A DNA stretch of 64,000 bases from Flavobacterium arcticum (GCF_003344925.1 NZ_CP031188.1:2277001-2341000), one strand, 5' to 3'. Positions 8,253 through 17,957 are shown, counted from the stretch's first letter. The notes: a model not told the origin generated them from the sequence alone. Numbers and translations: made by a program.

Positions 8253-9497
8253 TTAAATGACTGCTTTTTCCAAAAGTACTTTTGGAAAACATATATAATA
8301 TTTAGTAACTGGCTTAGATAATGCCTTTAAATTCAACTGATCTGATGCTGCTGCGACCTCCTCTACTGTACGATCTTTCTTTAATATATGTATAGGTTCA
8401 CCTGACTTATTATAGGCTTGATTTTTAATTTTACCCTTAAAAACGAAATAGTCTGTCTCTTTCTCGTTTATATTATAGACTTTCATTAATTCAGCTTTTA
8501 AGTTTTCTACCGTTTTCTTTTCTACTTTTTCAGATCGTAATCTTATTTTTGGGAGATCTCTATTAATAATCATCCTACTCAATTCGCCTAATATAAAATC
8601 ATCGTGATATTGCCATTCTTTTATAGCACTCATTACATCAAAATCGTCGAGTCTTGAAAAAGTTTCTAATACTTGGTCATTAAAATCGTCAAGTTCTATT
8701 TTTTGCTGAAGAAAAAACTGTAAAGGTTTACTACATAATAATATTTCACCTTTTTGAGTCAATTCTTTTGCGCGTTTCAGTATTTTAGTCAATATCATCT
8801 CTGCTGCTACACTTGTTTTGTGCAAGTATGCCTGCCAGTACATGAGCCTACGTGCTACTAAAAATTTCTCTACAGAGTAAATTCCTTTCTCTTCTATAAC
8901 TAGTATATCATTGTATACATTCATCATTTGTATCAACCTTTCCGAGTTGATATTTCCTTCAGCTACACCACTATAAAAACTATCACGTTTCAGATAATCC
9001 ATTCTATCCATATCCATTTGGCTAGATATCAATTGCAACATGAATTTTCTATGATACTCTCCTTTAAATATTTTTATTGCCAATGATAGTTTACCATCAA
9101 ATTCTTCGTTAAGCTTATCCATAAAACGAAGTGAAATAGCTTCATGGTTTACACGCTCTACAATACTATGCTCCATAGCATGAGAAAATGGTCCGTGACC
9201 TATATCATGCAATAATATAGCTATACTTAAAGCATTTTCTTCTTCATCTGAAATCGCTATGCCTTTAAATTTTAATACCTGAATGGTTTTTTGCATTATA
9301 TGCATACACCCTAAGGCATGGTGAAAACGAGTATGGTGTGCCCCTGGATATACAAGATATGACATTCCCATTTGAGAAATGCGTCGTAATCTTTGAAAGT
9401 AAGGATGTTGAATAAGGTCGTAAACCAGTGGATTTGTTATAGATATAAACCCATATATAGGGTCGTTCAATATTTTAAGCTTATTAATTTCGCTCAC
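8253..9497 (-). CDS. HD-domain phosphohydrolase (SAMHD1/dGTPase-like)
   Basis: Metal-dependent HD phosphohydrolase of 414 residues. The HD signature is complete: HHTRFHHALGCMH (near 53-65), LLHDIGHGPFSHAMEH (near 94-109), and a later metal-ligand region SSQMDMDRMDYLKRDS. This is the YdhJ/SAMHD1-like group, which hydrolyses dNTPs or related nucleotides; the real substrate cannot be read from motifs. The gene lies 23 bases upstream of lpxD on the same strand and has its own TAnnTTTG box, so it may also feed transcription into the lpx operon. It is cytosolic, with no membrane helices. Confidence 0.88.
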   Translation of the reverse strand: MSEINKLKILNDPIYGFISITNPLVYDLIQHPYFQRLRRISQMGMSYLVYPGAHHTRFHHALGCMHIMQKTIQVLKFKGIAISDEEENALSIAILLHDIGHGPFSHAMEHSIVERVNHEAISLRFMDKLNEEFDGKLSLAIKIFKGEYHRKFMLQLISSQMDMDRMDYLKRDSFYSGVAEGNINSERLIQMMNVYNDILVIEEKGIYSVEKFLVARRLMYWQAYLHKTSVAAEMILTKILKRAKELTQKGEILLCSKPLQFFLQQKIELDDFNDQVLETFSRLDDFDVMSAIKEWQYHDDFILGELSRMIINRDLPKIRLRSEKVEKKTVENLKAELMKVYNINEKETDYFVFKGKIKNQAYNKSGEPIHILKKDRTVEEVAAASDQLNLKALSKPVTKYYICFPKVLLEKAVI

Positions 9498-9515
9498 AGT
9501 AGGCTAATTTTTTAA

Positions 9516-9523
9516 CAAATATA
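9516..9523 (-). promoter_or_regulatory. TAnnTTTG promoter box for the HD gene
   Basis: TATATTTG on the minus strand, 18 bases before the ATG of the HD phosphohydrolase. Confidence 0.6.
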
Positions 9524-9682
9524 GTAAACATAGTGTTTTGTTTTAGAAAGCTTACTATTTTATGAAAAAAATGAGCCGAATAAAACAAGTAGAATTGAGA
9601 ACTTTTATGCAATAATTAAGATAAATATCGTTAAATACATTTAACTTGCATATTAATTTACGAACAAAAATTCACTCATAAC

Positions 9683-11233
9683 ATGAATGAGATTAAGATA
9701 CTTTGGGTTGACGATGAGATAGACATGCTGAAACCCCACATACTTTTCCTTGAAAAGAAAAATTATAATGTAACTACAGCTAATAACGGTCAGGATGCGA
9801 TAGACATTTTTAGAAATGAAAATTTTGATATTGTATTTTTAGATGAAAATATGCCAGGACTTAGCGGACTGGAAACATTATCAGAAATTAAGGAACTAAA
9901 ATCGTCTGTTCCTGTAATTATGATAACCAAAAGTGAGGAAGAGTATATAATGGAAGAGGCTATAGGATCTAAAATAGCCGATTACCTTATAAAGCCCGTA
10001 AACCCAAACCAAATATTACTAAGCTTAAAAAAGAACTTAGATCATTCACGATTGGTATCAGAAAAAACAACGCTTGATTATCAAAAAGAGTTTCGCAAAA
10101 TAGCTATGGATATGGCTATGGTAAACAGTTGGGAAGACTGGGTAGATATGTACAAAAGACTCGTGTTTTGGGAAATGGAGCTTGAAAACATTGAAGACCA
10201 AAGCATGGTAGAGATACTAGAATCGCAAAAGCATGAAGCAAACTCTCAGTTTGGGAAGTTTATAGAAAAAAATTATGCCGACTGGTATAAACCTAATGCA
10301 GATAAACCTGTGCTGTCGCATAATCTTTTCCGCGAGCTGGTAGTGCCCGAAATAGTAAAAAAACAACCTATACTTTTTGTAGTTATAGATAACTTACGCT
10401 ACGACCAGTGGAAGGCTTTCCAGAGTGTAATAACGAACCATTATAAACTAGAAAAAGAATCGGCTTACTACTCTATTTTACCTACAGCTACTCAATATGC
10501 TCGTAATGCAATATTCTCAGGGCTTACTCCATTAGAAATGGAAAAAAAGCATCCTACTTATTGGAAAAACGATGTTGAAGAAGGTGGTAAAAATTTATAT
10601 GAGGCTGATTTTCTTACCGAACACTTAAAACGACTAGGATTAAATATAAAACAAGAATATTATAAAATAACCAACTTTAAAGATGGTAAGAAACTCGTAG
10701 ACAATTTTAAAGGACTTAAAGATAACGACCTTACTACAATAGTATATAACTTTGTAGATATGCTATCGCATGCTAAAACAGAAATGGAAGTTGTAAAAGA
10801 GCTTGCTAGTAACGATAAAGCATACCGCTCACTTACTCTAAGCTGGTTTAAAAACTCCCCATTGCTCGAAATGATACAACAAGCGCAGGTAATGGGCTTT
10901 AAACTTATATTAACTACAGATCATGGTACTATAAATGTAAAAAACCCTAGCAAAGTAATTGGCGATAGAAATACCAGTCTTAACCTGAGGTATAAAACAG
11001 GACGTAGCCTTACTTTTGAAGATAGAGAAGTTTACCATGTAAAAGACCCAAAGAGTGTACAATTACCTACTATAAACATGAGTAGTTCTTATATATTTGC
11101 GAAAAATGATTTGTTTCTTGCTTATGTAAATAACTACAATCATTATGTTAGTTATTACAGGAATACATATCAGCACGGAGGTATATCATTAGAGGAAATG
11201 ATTATTCCGTTTTTAGTATTTAATCCAAAATAA
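9683..11233 (+). CDS. porX: PorX, type IX secretion response regulator
   Basis: Two-component regulator of 516 residues that controls type IX secretion with the kinase PorY in Bacteroidota. The receiver domain (residues 1-120) has WVDDEID and the phospho-acceptor Asp54 in FLDENMPG. The C-terminal PglZ/alkaline-phosphatase-superfamily domain (about 200-510) has metal-site stretches VVIDNLRYDQWK and LTTDHGTI. PglZ domains in PorX have been reported to act on nucleotides with zinc bound; that is family knowledge. porY and the por structural genes are not in this window. The stop lies 15 bases before tsaE, suggesting co-transcription. Confidence 0.93.
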   Translation: MNEIKILWVDDEIDMLKPHILFLEKKNYNVTTANNGQDAIDIFRNENFDIVFLDENMPGLSGLETLSEIKELKSSVPVIMITKSEEEYIMEEAIGSKIADYLIKPVNPNQILLSLKKNLDHSRLVSEKTTLDYQKEFRKIAMDMAMVNSWEDWVDMYKRLVFWEMELENIEDQSMVEILESQKHEANSQFGKFIEKNYADWYKPNADKPVLSHNLFRELVVPEIVKKQPILFVVIDNLRYDQWKAFQSVITNHYKLEKESAYYSILPTATQYARNAIFSGLTPLEMEKKHPTYWKNDVEEGGKNLYEADFLTEHLKRLGLNIKQEYYKITNFKDGKKLVDNFKGLKDNDLTTIVYNFVDMLSHAKTEMEVVKELASNDKAYRSLTLSWFKNSPLLEMIQQAQVMGFKLILTTDHGTINVKNPSKVIGDRNTSLNLRYKTGRSLTFEDREVYHVKDPKSVQLPTINMSSSYIFAKNDLFLAYVNNYNHYVSYYRNTYQHGGISLEEMIIPFLVFNPK

Positions 11234-11248
11234 GAAGCTCGTAAATAT

Positions 11249-11656
11249 ATGGAAATTACTTTCTCTCTAGAGGAAATAGATGCTACTGCAAAACAACTAC
11301 TTGCAGCAGACTTAAAACAAATAGTGGTTTTTCATGCATCTATGGGTGCAGGAAAAACCACACTTATTAAGGCTATTGCCCGTCAAATGGGGGTTAAAGA
11401 TATAACATCTAGCCCTACATTTTCTTTAGTAAATGAATATGAAACAGCAGGCGGAAAACCGTTATTTCATTTTGATTTATACAGACTGAACACTGAAGAG
11501 GAGGCCTATGATATGGGCATAGATGAATATTTTTATTCAGGAAATATGTGCCTCATAGAATGGCCAGAAAAAACACCAAATCTTATACCGCTAGACCACT
11601 CCTCTATTTCTATAAAACAATTAGCAGATGGCAGACGCCACGTAACGCTGAAATAA
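11249..11656 (+). CDS. tsaE: tRNA threonylcarbamoyladenosine ATPase TsaE
   Basis: ATPase partner of TsaB-TsaD in making the t6A modification at position 37 of ANN-decoding tRNAs. The 135-residue protein has the P-loop HASMGAGKTTLIKAIA near residues 29-44, the TSPTFSLVNEY motif near 53-63, and FHFDLYRL in the catalytic core. Length is typical. It lies 15 bases after porX and 53 bases before the alanine dehydrogenase-like gene, the order usual in this family. Cytosolic and essential in most bacteria. Confidence 0.95.
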   Translation: MEITFSLEEIDATAKQLLAADLKQIVVFHASMGAGKTTLIKAIARQMGVKDITSSPTFSLVNEYETAGGKPLFHFDLYRLNTEEEAYDMGIDEYFYSGNMCLIEWPEKTPNLIPLDHSSISIKQLADGRRHVTLK

Positions 11657-11671
11657 TTTTTGCATCCGCTT

Positions 11672-11679
11672 TATTTTTG
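11672..11679 (+). promoter_or_regulatory. TAnnTTTG promoter box for the alanine dehydrogenase-like gene
   Basis: TATTTTTG, 30 bases before the ATG at 11710. Confidence 0.5.
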
Positions 11680-11709
11680 TAAATTAGTGCCAATTATCAG
11701 ATAAAAATC

Positions 11710-12903
11710 ATGTCACTAACACCTTTTACCAAACAACAATTATTGCCGCAAGAAGAGAAGCTAGAAGTAAGCAGACAGCGGAGTGACCTTTTTATTGGTA
11801 TCCCTAAGGAGACATCTTATCAGGAAAGAAGAATTTGCTTAACACCCGATGCTGTTAACTCATTAACTGCACATGGGCACAGAGTAATGATAGAATCTGA
11901 AGCAGGCGAAAGCTCTAGCTATAGCGATAAAGAGTATAGTGATGCTGGTGCAGAGATAACAATGGATACTAAAAAAGTATTTAGTTGCCCTGTTATACTA
12001 AAAGTAGAGCCGCCTACTGAAAAAGAAATTGAAATGATGAAGCATGAAACACTTCTCATCTCTGCAATACAACTAAAAACACAAAAAAAAGAATATTTTG
12101 AAGCTCTTGCTGCTAAAAAAATAACAGCAATGGCTTTTGAATTTATAAAAGATGAAGACGGCTCCTACCCTGCTGTAAAACTATTAAGCGAAATTGCAGG
12201 TACAGCATCAGTACTTATTGCTGCTGAGTTGATGATAAATCAAAAAATAGGAAAAGGGCTTCTTCTAGGTAATATAACAGGTGTACCCCCTACAGAGGTG
12301 GTAATTATTGGTGCAGGAACAGTAGCCGAGTTTGCTGCTAGAACAGCCATAGGACTTGGGGCAAACGTAAAAGTTTTTGATAACTCGATTACTAAATTAC
12401 GTAGACTCCAAAATAATTTAAATCAACGAATATTTACTTCTACCATACAAGAGAAATCATTATTAAAAGCGCTTATGCGTTGCGATGTAGCTATTGGTGC
12501 TATGCGCGGCAAAAATCGTACTCCTATTATTGTAAGTGAAACAATGGTAGAGCATATGAAAAGAGGTGCTGTAATAATGGATGTATGTATTGATACTGGA
12601 GGCTGTTTTGAAACCTCTGAAATAACAACGCATGAAAAACCTACTTTTGTTAAAAATAATGTAGTACACTACTGCGTACCCAACATACCATCGCGCTATT
12701 CTAAAACGGCATCTATGTCTTTGAGTAATATAATAAGTCCTTTTTTATTACAAATGGCAGAAAACGGAGGGCTCGAAAGCTCTATACGCTGTAATAATGG
12801 TTTTAAAAACGGAATTTATTTTTATCACGGGCTACTTACTAACAAGTCTATTGCCGATTGGTTCTCGCTACCCTATACCGATATTAATTTTATTACATTC
12901 TAA
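11710..12903 (+). CDS. Alanine dehydrogenase-like NAD(P)-dependent enzyme
   Basis: Member of the alanine dehydrogenase / PntA family, 397 residues. The N-terminal catalytic domain begins at IGIPKETSYQERRICLTP (near 30-47); the Rossmann motif VVIIGAGTVAEFAARTAIG lies near 197-215; the C-terminal part has MDVCIDTGGCFETS and VVHYCVPNIPS, both typical of alanine dehydrogenase. It would oxidatively deaminate L-alanine to pyruvate. Odd point: the position where alanine dehydrogenases have the catalytic His of the YLHL motif reads SAIQL here, so substrate or activity may differ. It has its own promoter box. The family is certain, the substrate less so. Confidence 0.8.
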   Translation: MSLTPFTKQQLLPQEEKLEVSRQRSDLFIGIPKETSYQERRICLTPDAVNSLTAHGHRVMIESEAGESSSYSDKEYSDAGAEITMDTKKVFSCPVILKVEPPTEKEIEMMKHETLLISAIQLKTQKKEYFEALAAKKITAMAFEFIKDEDGSYPAVKLLSEIAGTASVLIAAELMINQKIGKGLLLGNITGVPPTEVVIIGAGTVAEFAARTAIGLGANVKVFDNSITKLRRLQNNLNQRIFTSTIQEKSLLKALMRCDVAIGAMRGKNRTPIIVSETMVEHMKRGAVIMDVCIDTGGCFETSEITTHEKPTFVKNNVVHYCVPNIPSRYSKTASMSLSNIISPFLLQMAENGGLESSIRCNNGFKNGIYFYHGLLTNKSIADWFSLPYTDINFITF

Positions 12904-13020
12904 AATATATCTTGATAAAAAAATATTTAATCAGAGTTGGAAATTAATGAATATTATGAGTAATATTGATAACTCGTAGAATATAATAAATTAACCCATC
13001 TCTCGTTTAATCTATTTTTA

Positions 13021-13851
13021 TTGGAAAATTCAATTATACTAATAACCGTCGGTTTATTAATAGGAACAGTAGGAACATTAATAGGCGCTGGCGGCGGTTT
13101 TATCCTTGTTCCTCTTTTACTCATTTTTTACCCTGAATTTAGTCCCGAAATAATTACAGCTATATCTATGGCGGTTGTATCTGCCAATGCTATATCTGGT
13201 ACTTTTGCTTATGCCCGTTCAGGACGTGTTGATTATAAGGCAGGAGTAACATTTGCACTTTTCACCATACCTGGTTCTATTTTAGGCGTATATACAGTAC
13301 AGTATATACCTCAAAGACTGTTTAATATTATATTCGGTATATTACTGCTGTTACTCTCGGCATATCTATTATACAAAAATAAAAATGCAATTTTTGCGGC
13401 AACAAAACCTATTGTAAAAAAAGGCTATAAACAACGTTTAATTACTGATAATAACGGGACTGTTTATAATTATAGCTATAATAGTAAACTAGGTAATTTT
13501 ATAAGTATTATTGTAGGCTATATATCACCACTATTAGGCATTGGCGGAGGTATAATACATGTACCTGCTATGGTTAATTTATTAAAGTTCCCTGTACATA
13601 TAGCTACGGCAACTTCTCATTTTATATTAGCTGTAATGACTACTGTAAGTGTTTTAGTACATGCCTTTAATGGTACTTATGATGATCCTGCCACTGTTAA
13701 AATGATACTATTATTAGCACTTGGTGTAGTACCAGGTGCACAAATAGGTGCAATGCTATCACATAAAATAAAAGGTACTTTTATTATTAAAGCACTTGCT
13801 GTATGCCTTATACTTGTAGGTATAAGAATATTATTTAAAAGCTTTATGTAG
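13021..13851 (+). CDS. TauE/SafE-family sulfite/organosulfonate exporter
   Basis: Polytopic inner-membrane permease of 276 residues with the two-fold repeat of this family: LLIGTVGTLIGAGGGFILVP near residues 13-32 and the second copy GYISPLLGIGGGIIHVPAM near 165-183. About eight hydrophobic segments are visible. Members move sulfite, sulfoacetate or other small anions; the substrate here is unknown. The start is a TTG at 13021: the protein begins naturally there and no ATG precedes the first helix in frame. Its last 8 bases overlap the stop of the converging antiporter gene. Confidence 0.85.
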   Translation: MENSIILITVGLLIGTVGTLIGAGGGFILVPLLLIFYPEFSPEIITAISMAVVSANAISGTFAYARSGRVDYKAGVTFALFTIPGSILGVYTVQYIPQRLFNIIFGILLLLLSAYLLYKNKNAIFAATKPIVKKGYKQRLITDNNGTVYNYSYNSKLGNFISIIVGYISPLLGIGGGIIHVPAMVNLLKFPVHIATATSHFILAVMTTVSVLVHAFNGTYDDPATVKMILLLALGVVPGAQIGAMLSHKIKGTFIIKALAVCLILVGIRILFKSFM

Positions 13852-15055
13852 TTTTACTTTCTTTAGTAGTTTCATCATCTTTATCTCCAGTAGGTTCTTT
13901 TTTGCTAGAAATAGTTCCTATCATCATTACTAATGAAGTTAAAATGATGACCTGAATAATAAGAGATTTATTCATAAACGGGAGCAGTTTTTGAGGTAAT
14001 ATTGAAAGGAATAACAAAATAGTTATTAACCCTCTAGGAGCAATAAATAATAATGGTACTAGCTTTGTTCCTGCTAACTTTAATGCTATTACTCTCACTA
14101 AATAGATACCTGCTGTTATACTAACAGAATAGATTAAAACCTCTGTATTAAGTACTTCACTTACCTCTATTAAGAAACCAAATAATAAGAAAAATAAAGC
14201 ACGAACAAGAAAAGTAGCTTCAATAGTTATCTCTCTAAATTTATGTACCTCTCGTCTCAATACTCTCGGTTTTAATTTTTGTATCCATTTAATATGTCGA
14301 ATCTCATTAAGGTTATTAAGAAATAGCCCAAACACCAAGATAAACACAAGTGATGGAAGGTGAAACTCTTTTGATATCTCATAAATAAGTATTACAAGAA
14401 AGATAATAGGTACAAATTTTATTTGATGCTCTAGCCTACTTAACATAAAAGATAACATACCTGTTGCAATAAATGAAACTACTATAATAATAAGAAGCTG
14501 AATAAAGAAAGAGCCAAAAGCCATAAAACCAAAGCTTTCGTGAAGGGTAACGAAATTAAATAATATTACCCCTATAATATCAGATATACTACTTTCATAA
14601 ATTACAAACTCTCTGTCTGTTTTCATAAAACTACGTACACTAGGTATCGCTACAGAGCTACTAATAATAGATAATGGTATTGCATTAATAAGACATATTT
14701 TAAAATCGACACCAGTAATGTAGTGAAACGCAAAAGCAAGTATTAGTGCCAATACAATAAGTGGTAAAAAGCCAATAAGAACCGAACGTTTTATGACAGG
14801 TATTTTATCTTTAGTAAGCTCCAGCTCTAATGCTCCTTCTAAAACAATTAATATCAAACCAATACTACCCAATATAGGTAATACATTTTGTAAATCTATT
14901 AAATTGATACCAAAAAAATTGCATAGCTGTCGAACTAAAAAACCAAGAGCTAGCAGAAGCAGCACGGAGGGTATCTTAGTCTTCGAAGAGGTTAAATCAA
15001 ATATATAAGCTAGTAGTACAAGTAAACATAGTACTAAGATAATGCCTGCTGTCAT
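13844..15055 (-). CDS. Cation/proton antiporter (CPA-type)
   Basis: Inner-membrane antiporter of 403 residues with about 11-12 hydrophobic helices and a short charged C-terminal tail (SSKKEPTGDKDDETTKESK). It resembles the CPA1/NhaP Na+/H+ exchanger group: VLEGALELELTKDKIP near residues 72-87 fits the helix-3 region of that family and SSSVAIPSVRSF near 130-141 the unwound-helix region. Ion specificity is not clear. The gene converges on the TauE/SafE gene with an 8-base overlap and no terminator between them, so the two mRNAs would be complementary at their 3' ends. Confidence 0.85.
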   Translation of the reverse strand: MTAGIILVLCLLVLLAYIFDLTSSKTKIPSVLLLLALGFLVRQLCNFFGINLIDLQNVLPILGSIGLILIVLEGALELELTKDKIPVIKRSVLIGFLPLIVLALILAFAFHYITGVDFKICLINAIPLSIISSSVAIPSVRSFMKTDREFVIYESSISDIIGVILFNFVTLHESFGFMAFGSFFIQLLIIIVVSFIATGMLSFMLSRLEHQIKFVPIIFLVILIYEISKEFHLPSLVFILVFGLFLNNLNEIRHIKWIQKLKPRVLRREVHKFREITIEATFLVRALFFLLFGFLIEVSEVLNTEVLIYSVSITAGIYLVRVIALKLAGTKLVPLLFIAPRGLITILLFLSILPQKLLPFMNKSLIIQVIILTSLVMMIGTISSKKEPTGDKDDETTKESKTT

Positions 15056-15356
15056 AGTGTAAACTTTAAAGTGACTAATTTATACTTTTATATCTTTAAA
15101 TTGCAATAATACCTTACATATTTATGATTAGATTAGCATAAAAATACACTTTATGTTGTTTATTTCTCAATGTTTAAAATTTAACCATAGGTATATCTTC
15201 TAAATTTTAACGCTTACAACTTATTGTACAGCACTTTAACTCCAATGCTAAAAAATATTCCTGTTTATTGCTATATTGTACCTAATATCTAATGTGAAAT
15301 AGGATAATTCTATAAGTCACCTCGCAATTCGCTATCTTTGCATAAAATATACCTAA
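15056..15356. other. Divergent intergenic region
   Basis: About 300 AT-rich bases between the divergent antiporter and helicase genes. It holds the helicase promoter box (15333-15340). I see no other hairpin, RNA gene or credible small reading frame. Confidence 0.5.
15333..15340 (+). promoter_or_regulatory. TAnnTTTG promoter box for the DEAD-box helicase
   Basis: TATCTTTG with 16 bases to the ATG at 15357, predicting a leader of only about 10 bases. Confidence 0.65.
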
Positions 15357-16703
15357 ATGACCACTTTTCTAGATTTCAACTTACCCAAATCATTACAAAA
15401 AGCATTAGACGAAATGGGATTTGTTACCCCTACTCCTATTCAAGAACGTGCTATGCCCGTAATACTATCGGGGCGCGATATGATGGGTATTGCCCAAACA
15501 GGTACTGGTAAAACATTTGCCTATTTATTGCCTATATTAAAGCAGTGGAAATTTGCAAAAACCGAGACCCCTCGTGTTGTTATTATGGTTCCTACGAGAG
15601 AGCTAGTAGTACAAGTAGCCGAAGAAGTAGAAAAACTTACAGCCTATATGTCTGTACGTACATTGGGTATATATGGTGGTGTAAATATAAACACACAAAG
15701 AAAACGCGTATATGAAGGTGTAGATATACTTGTTGCCACTCCTGGAAGATTAATGGACCTTGCTCTTGATAACGTAGTGCGATTTGATGCTATGCAAAAG
15801 CTAGTTATTGATGAGTTTGACGAAATACTTAACCTAGGGTTTCGCGTTCAGATAACATCTGTACTATCAATGATGAAGTTAAAAAGACAAAGTATCCTCT
15901 TTTCGGCAACAATGACGGATGATGTAGATGAAATGCTTAATGACTTTTTTGATTTCCCTGAAGAAGTATCATTGGCAGCTTCAGGTACACCTCTAGAAAA
16001 AATAGAACAACTAGGTTATCATGTCCCTAATTTCCTTACAAAAATAAACCTATTAAAGCAGTTACTACAAACAGATGGTTATGACCGTGTACTTGTTTTC
16101 GTAAACAATAAACGTACTGCCGATTTAGTAATGGAAAGTCTTGAAGAAGATTATCCTGATCAGTTTGGTGTAATACACTCTAACAAATCGCAAAATTACC
16201 GTCTTAATACTATGGCATCCTTTCAACAGGGTGAACTTAGAGGTATTGTGACTACCGATGTTATGGCACGTGGTCTTGATATTACTGATGTTACACACGT
16301 TATTAATATTGATTTTCCAGAAGTGCCAGAACAATACATTCACCGTATAGGGCGAACAGGACGTGCTGATAAAACAGGTATTGCTATAAGCCTAATAAGT
16401 CCTAAAGAGCAAGAACTGCAAATAGAAGCCGAAATGTTAATGGAAAAAGAGCTTAAACTTTTACCAATACCAGAAGAGGTAGAAATAGTAGAACGTTTGC
16501 TAGACTTTGAAAAAGAAAAGCAGAAAAGAAAAGTACTACTTAAACGTCCTAAACAAGAAGGTGGTGAAGCTTTTCATGAAAAGAAAGAAAAAAATAAAAA
16601 AGTAAATCTTGGGGGACCAGGTAAAACCAAACCTCGTAAAACTAAACCTCGTAATAGAGGTGTAGAAAAAACAAGAGCTGCAAAACGAAAAAAAGGTAAA
16701 TAG
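15357..16703 (+). CDS. DEAD-box RNA helicase (DEFD variant)
   Basis: ATP-dependent RNA helicase of 448 residues. In order: Q motif (GFVTPTPIQERAMP, near 21-34), Walker A AQTGTGKT (near 46-53), PTRELVVQ, ATPGRLMDL, motif II VIDEFDEILN (DEFD in place of DEAD, near 145-154), SATMTD, and motif VI HRIGRTGRADKTG. The tail (about 395-448) is very lysine/arginine rich and probably binds rRNA. It resembles RhlE-like helicases of Bacteroidota linked to ribosome assembly or cold growth. A promoter box lies close upstream and a long-stem terminator overlaps the stop codon. Confidence 0.92.
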   Translation: MTTFLDFNLPKSLQKALDEMGFVTPTPIQERAMPVILSGRDMMGIAQTGTGKTFAYLLPILKQWKFAKTETPRVVIMVPTRELVVQVAEEVEKLTAYMSVRTLGIYGGVNINTQRKRVYEGVDILVATPGRLMDLALDNVVRFDAMQKLVIDEFDEILNLGFRVQITSVLSMMKLKRQSILFSATMTDDVDEMLNDFFDFPEEVSLAASGTPLEKIEQLGYHVPNFLTKINLLKQLLQTDGYDRVLVFVNNKRTADLVMESLEEDYPDQFGVIHSNKSQNYRLNTMASFQQGELRGIVTTDVMARGLDITDVTHVINIDFPEVPEQYIHRIGRTGRADKTGIAISLISPKEQELQIEAEMLMEKELKLLPIPEEVEIVERLLDFEKEKQKRKVLLKRPKQEGGEAFHEKKEKNKKVNLGGPGKTKPRKTKPRNRGVEKTRAAKRKKGK

Positions 16704-16727
16704 AATTAAATTCTATTTACCTTTTTT
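16689..16727. terminator. Bidirectional terminator, helicase / lactonase
   Basis: Perfect 18-bp stem (16689-16706 with 16710-16727), 3-base loop, A6 and T6 ends. The TAG of the helicase lies inside the left arm. It serves both converging genes. Confidence 0.9.
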
Positions 16728-16744
16728 AAACATAATAAAAGTTA

Positions 16745-17857
16745 TTATTTAACTTTTGTAAACACTAAACAAACAGGTTGGCATACCTCTACTCTGTTAC
16801 CTGTATCGCTAAGCATTCCTGTAGTTTTATCTCTTTTAAAGATTACTATGTTATTACTTTTTTGGTTAGCTACCAATACAAAATTTTCATCAGGATCTAT
16901 GGCAAAGTTACGTGGTGCAATACCTTCTGTAGAAATTTCTTGAACCTTACTTACCTTTCCGTTAGCATGTACTTGAAAAACAGTAATACTGTTTGCCTCT
17001 CCTCTATTTGTTGCATATAAAAACTTACCGTCTTTAGTAATATGAATATCGGCAGCACTATTCTCTGCATCCTTATCCTCAGGCGCTATGCTTAGTTCCT
17101 GTATAGTTGCCATTTTCCCTTCACCATAGTATAGCACCGTTAAAGTAGCATCAAGTTCTTGTATAAGGTACATAAATGACCCGTTAGGGTTAAATACAAA
17201 ATGTCTTGGACCACTTCCTACTTTAGCAATTATTTTCTCTTCTTTTAATACAAGTGTTTCCTTATCTCCTTTTGGATTATAATTGTAAACATACATTTTG
17301 TTAGCACCAAGATCAGTAGCTATTACATAGTTTTTATCTGGCGAAAATTGCACCATATGTATGTGCGAGTCTTTTTGCTGTGGTGCTAAGCTACCACTAC
17401 CTGTATGAGCGATAACTTGTTTAGAGTTAGTAAGAGCACCATCATCTTTTTTACCATATACTGTTATAGAGCCACTACTATAGTTAGCCACTATTACATT
17501 AGTATCATCGGTAATAATATGACAAGGATCCATACCCTTAGCATCTTTTTTATTAATAAGGTCTACTGTATCACTACTTGGAGTATATTTAAAAGAGCTT
17601 ACAGTGCTTTTAGTTCCGTTTTCGTTTACACTATATACATACTTTCCATCATTTGATACCGTAAGAAAACTGGGGTTAATAACTTTTTCAGAGCTTCCTT
17701 TTAATTTTAATCCTCCGTCGGTAGCATTATAATCATATATATATATTCCCTCGCTTTTGCACTCATTAGTATAAGTACCTACAAGAAGTTTATAATTACC
17801 TTGTGCATTAGCTGTTATTACTGCAAATAAAATAAGTAAACGGTATAGTTTCATCAT
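16745..17857 (-). CDS. Beta-propeller lactonase family protein (6-phosphogluconolactonase-like)
   Basis: Seven-bladed beta-propeller of the YbhE/Pgl lactonase family, 370 residues, with an N-terminal signal peptide ending near MITANAQG, so it is probably periplasmic rather than cytosolic. Characteristic repeats are LLVGTYTNECKSEGIYIYDY (near 24-43), DPCHIITDD, DSHIHMVQFSPDKNYVIATD (near 168-187), GSGPRHFVFNPNGSFMYLI and GIAPRNFAIDPDENFVLVAN. Cytosolic family members hydrolyse 6-phosphogluconolactone; the export signal suggests that another sugar lactone, or a non-catalytic role, is possible. It has its own TAnnTTTG box. Confidence 0.85.
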   Translation of the reverse strand: MMKLYRLLILFAVITANAQGNYKLLVGTYTNECKSEGIYIYDYNATDGGLKLKGSSEKVINPSFLTVSNDGKYVYSVNENGTKSTVSSFKYTPSSDTVDLINKKDAKGMDPCHIITDDTNVIVANYSSGSITVYGKKDDGALTNSKQVIAHTGSGSLAPQQKDSHIHMVQFSPDKNYVIATDLGANKMYVYNYNPKGDKETLVLKEEKIIAKVGSGPRHFVFNPNGSFMYLIQELDATLTVLYYGEGKMATIQELSIAPEDKDAENSAADIHITKDGKFLYATNRGEANSITVFQVHANGKVSKVQEISTEGIAPRNFAIDPDENFVLVANQKSNNIVIFKRDKTTGMLSDTGNRVEVCQPVCLVFTKVK

Positions 17858-17877
17858 AAATAGTTTAATAGTAAAAA

Positions 17878-17885
17878 CAAAAGTA
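17878..17885 (-). promoter_or_regulatory. TAnnTTTG promoter box for the lactonase gene
   Basis: TACTTTTG on the minus strand, 20 bases before the ATG at 17857. Confidence 0.55.
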
Positions 17886-17949
17886 GCAATTAAAACTGTA
17901 TTTAAAATTTAAGGCTGTTAATAACTTCACGCATTAGAATAAAAATTAG

Positions 17950-17957
17950 TATTTTTG
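17950..17957 (+). promoter_or_regulatory. TAnnTTTG promoter box for the BatA operon
   Basis: TATTTTTG, 17 bases before the ATG at 17975. It probably drives the four-gene operon up to 22158. Confidence 0.55.

Noticed and set aside
12797..12979. 60-codon frame overlapping the end of the alanine dehydrogenase-like gene
   Set aside because: Most of it is inside a real gene in another frame and the rest has no promoter or ribosome binding site.
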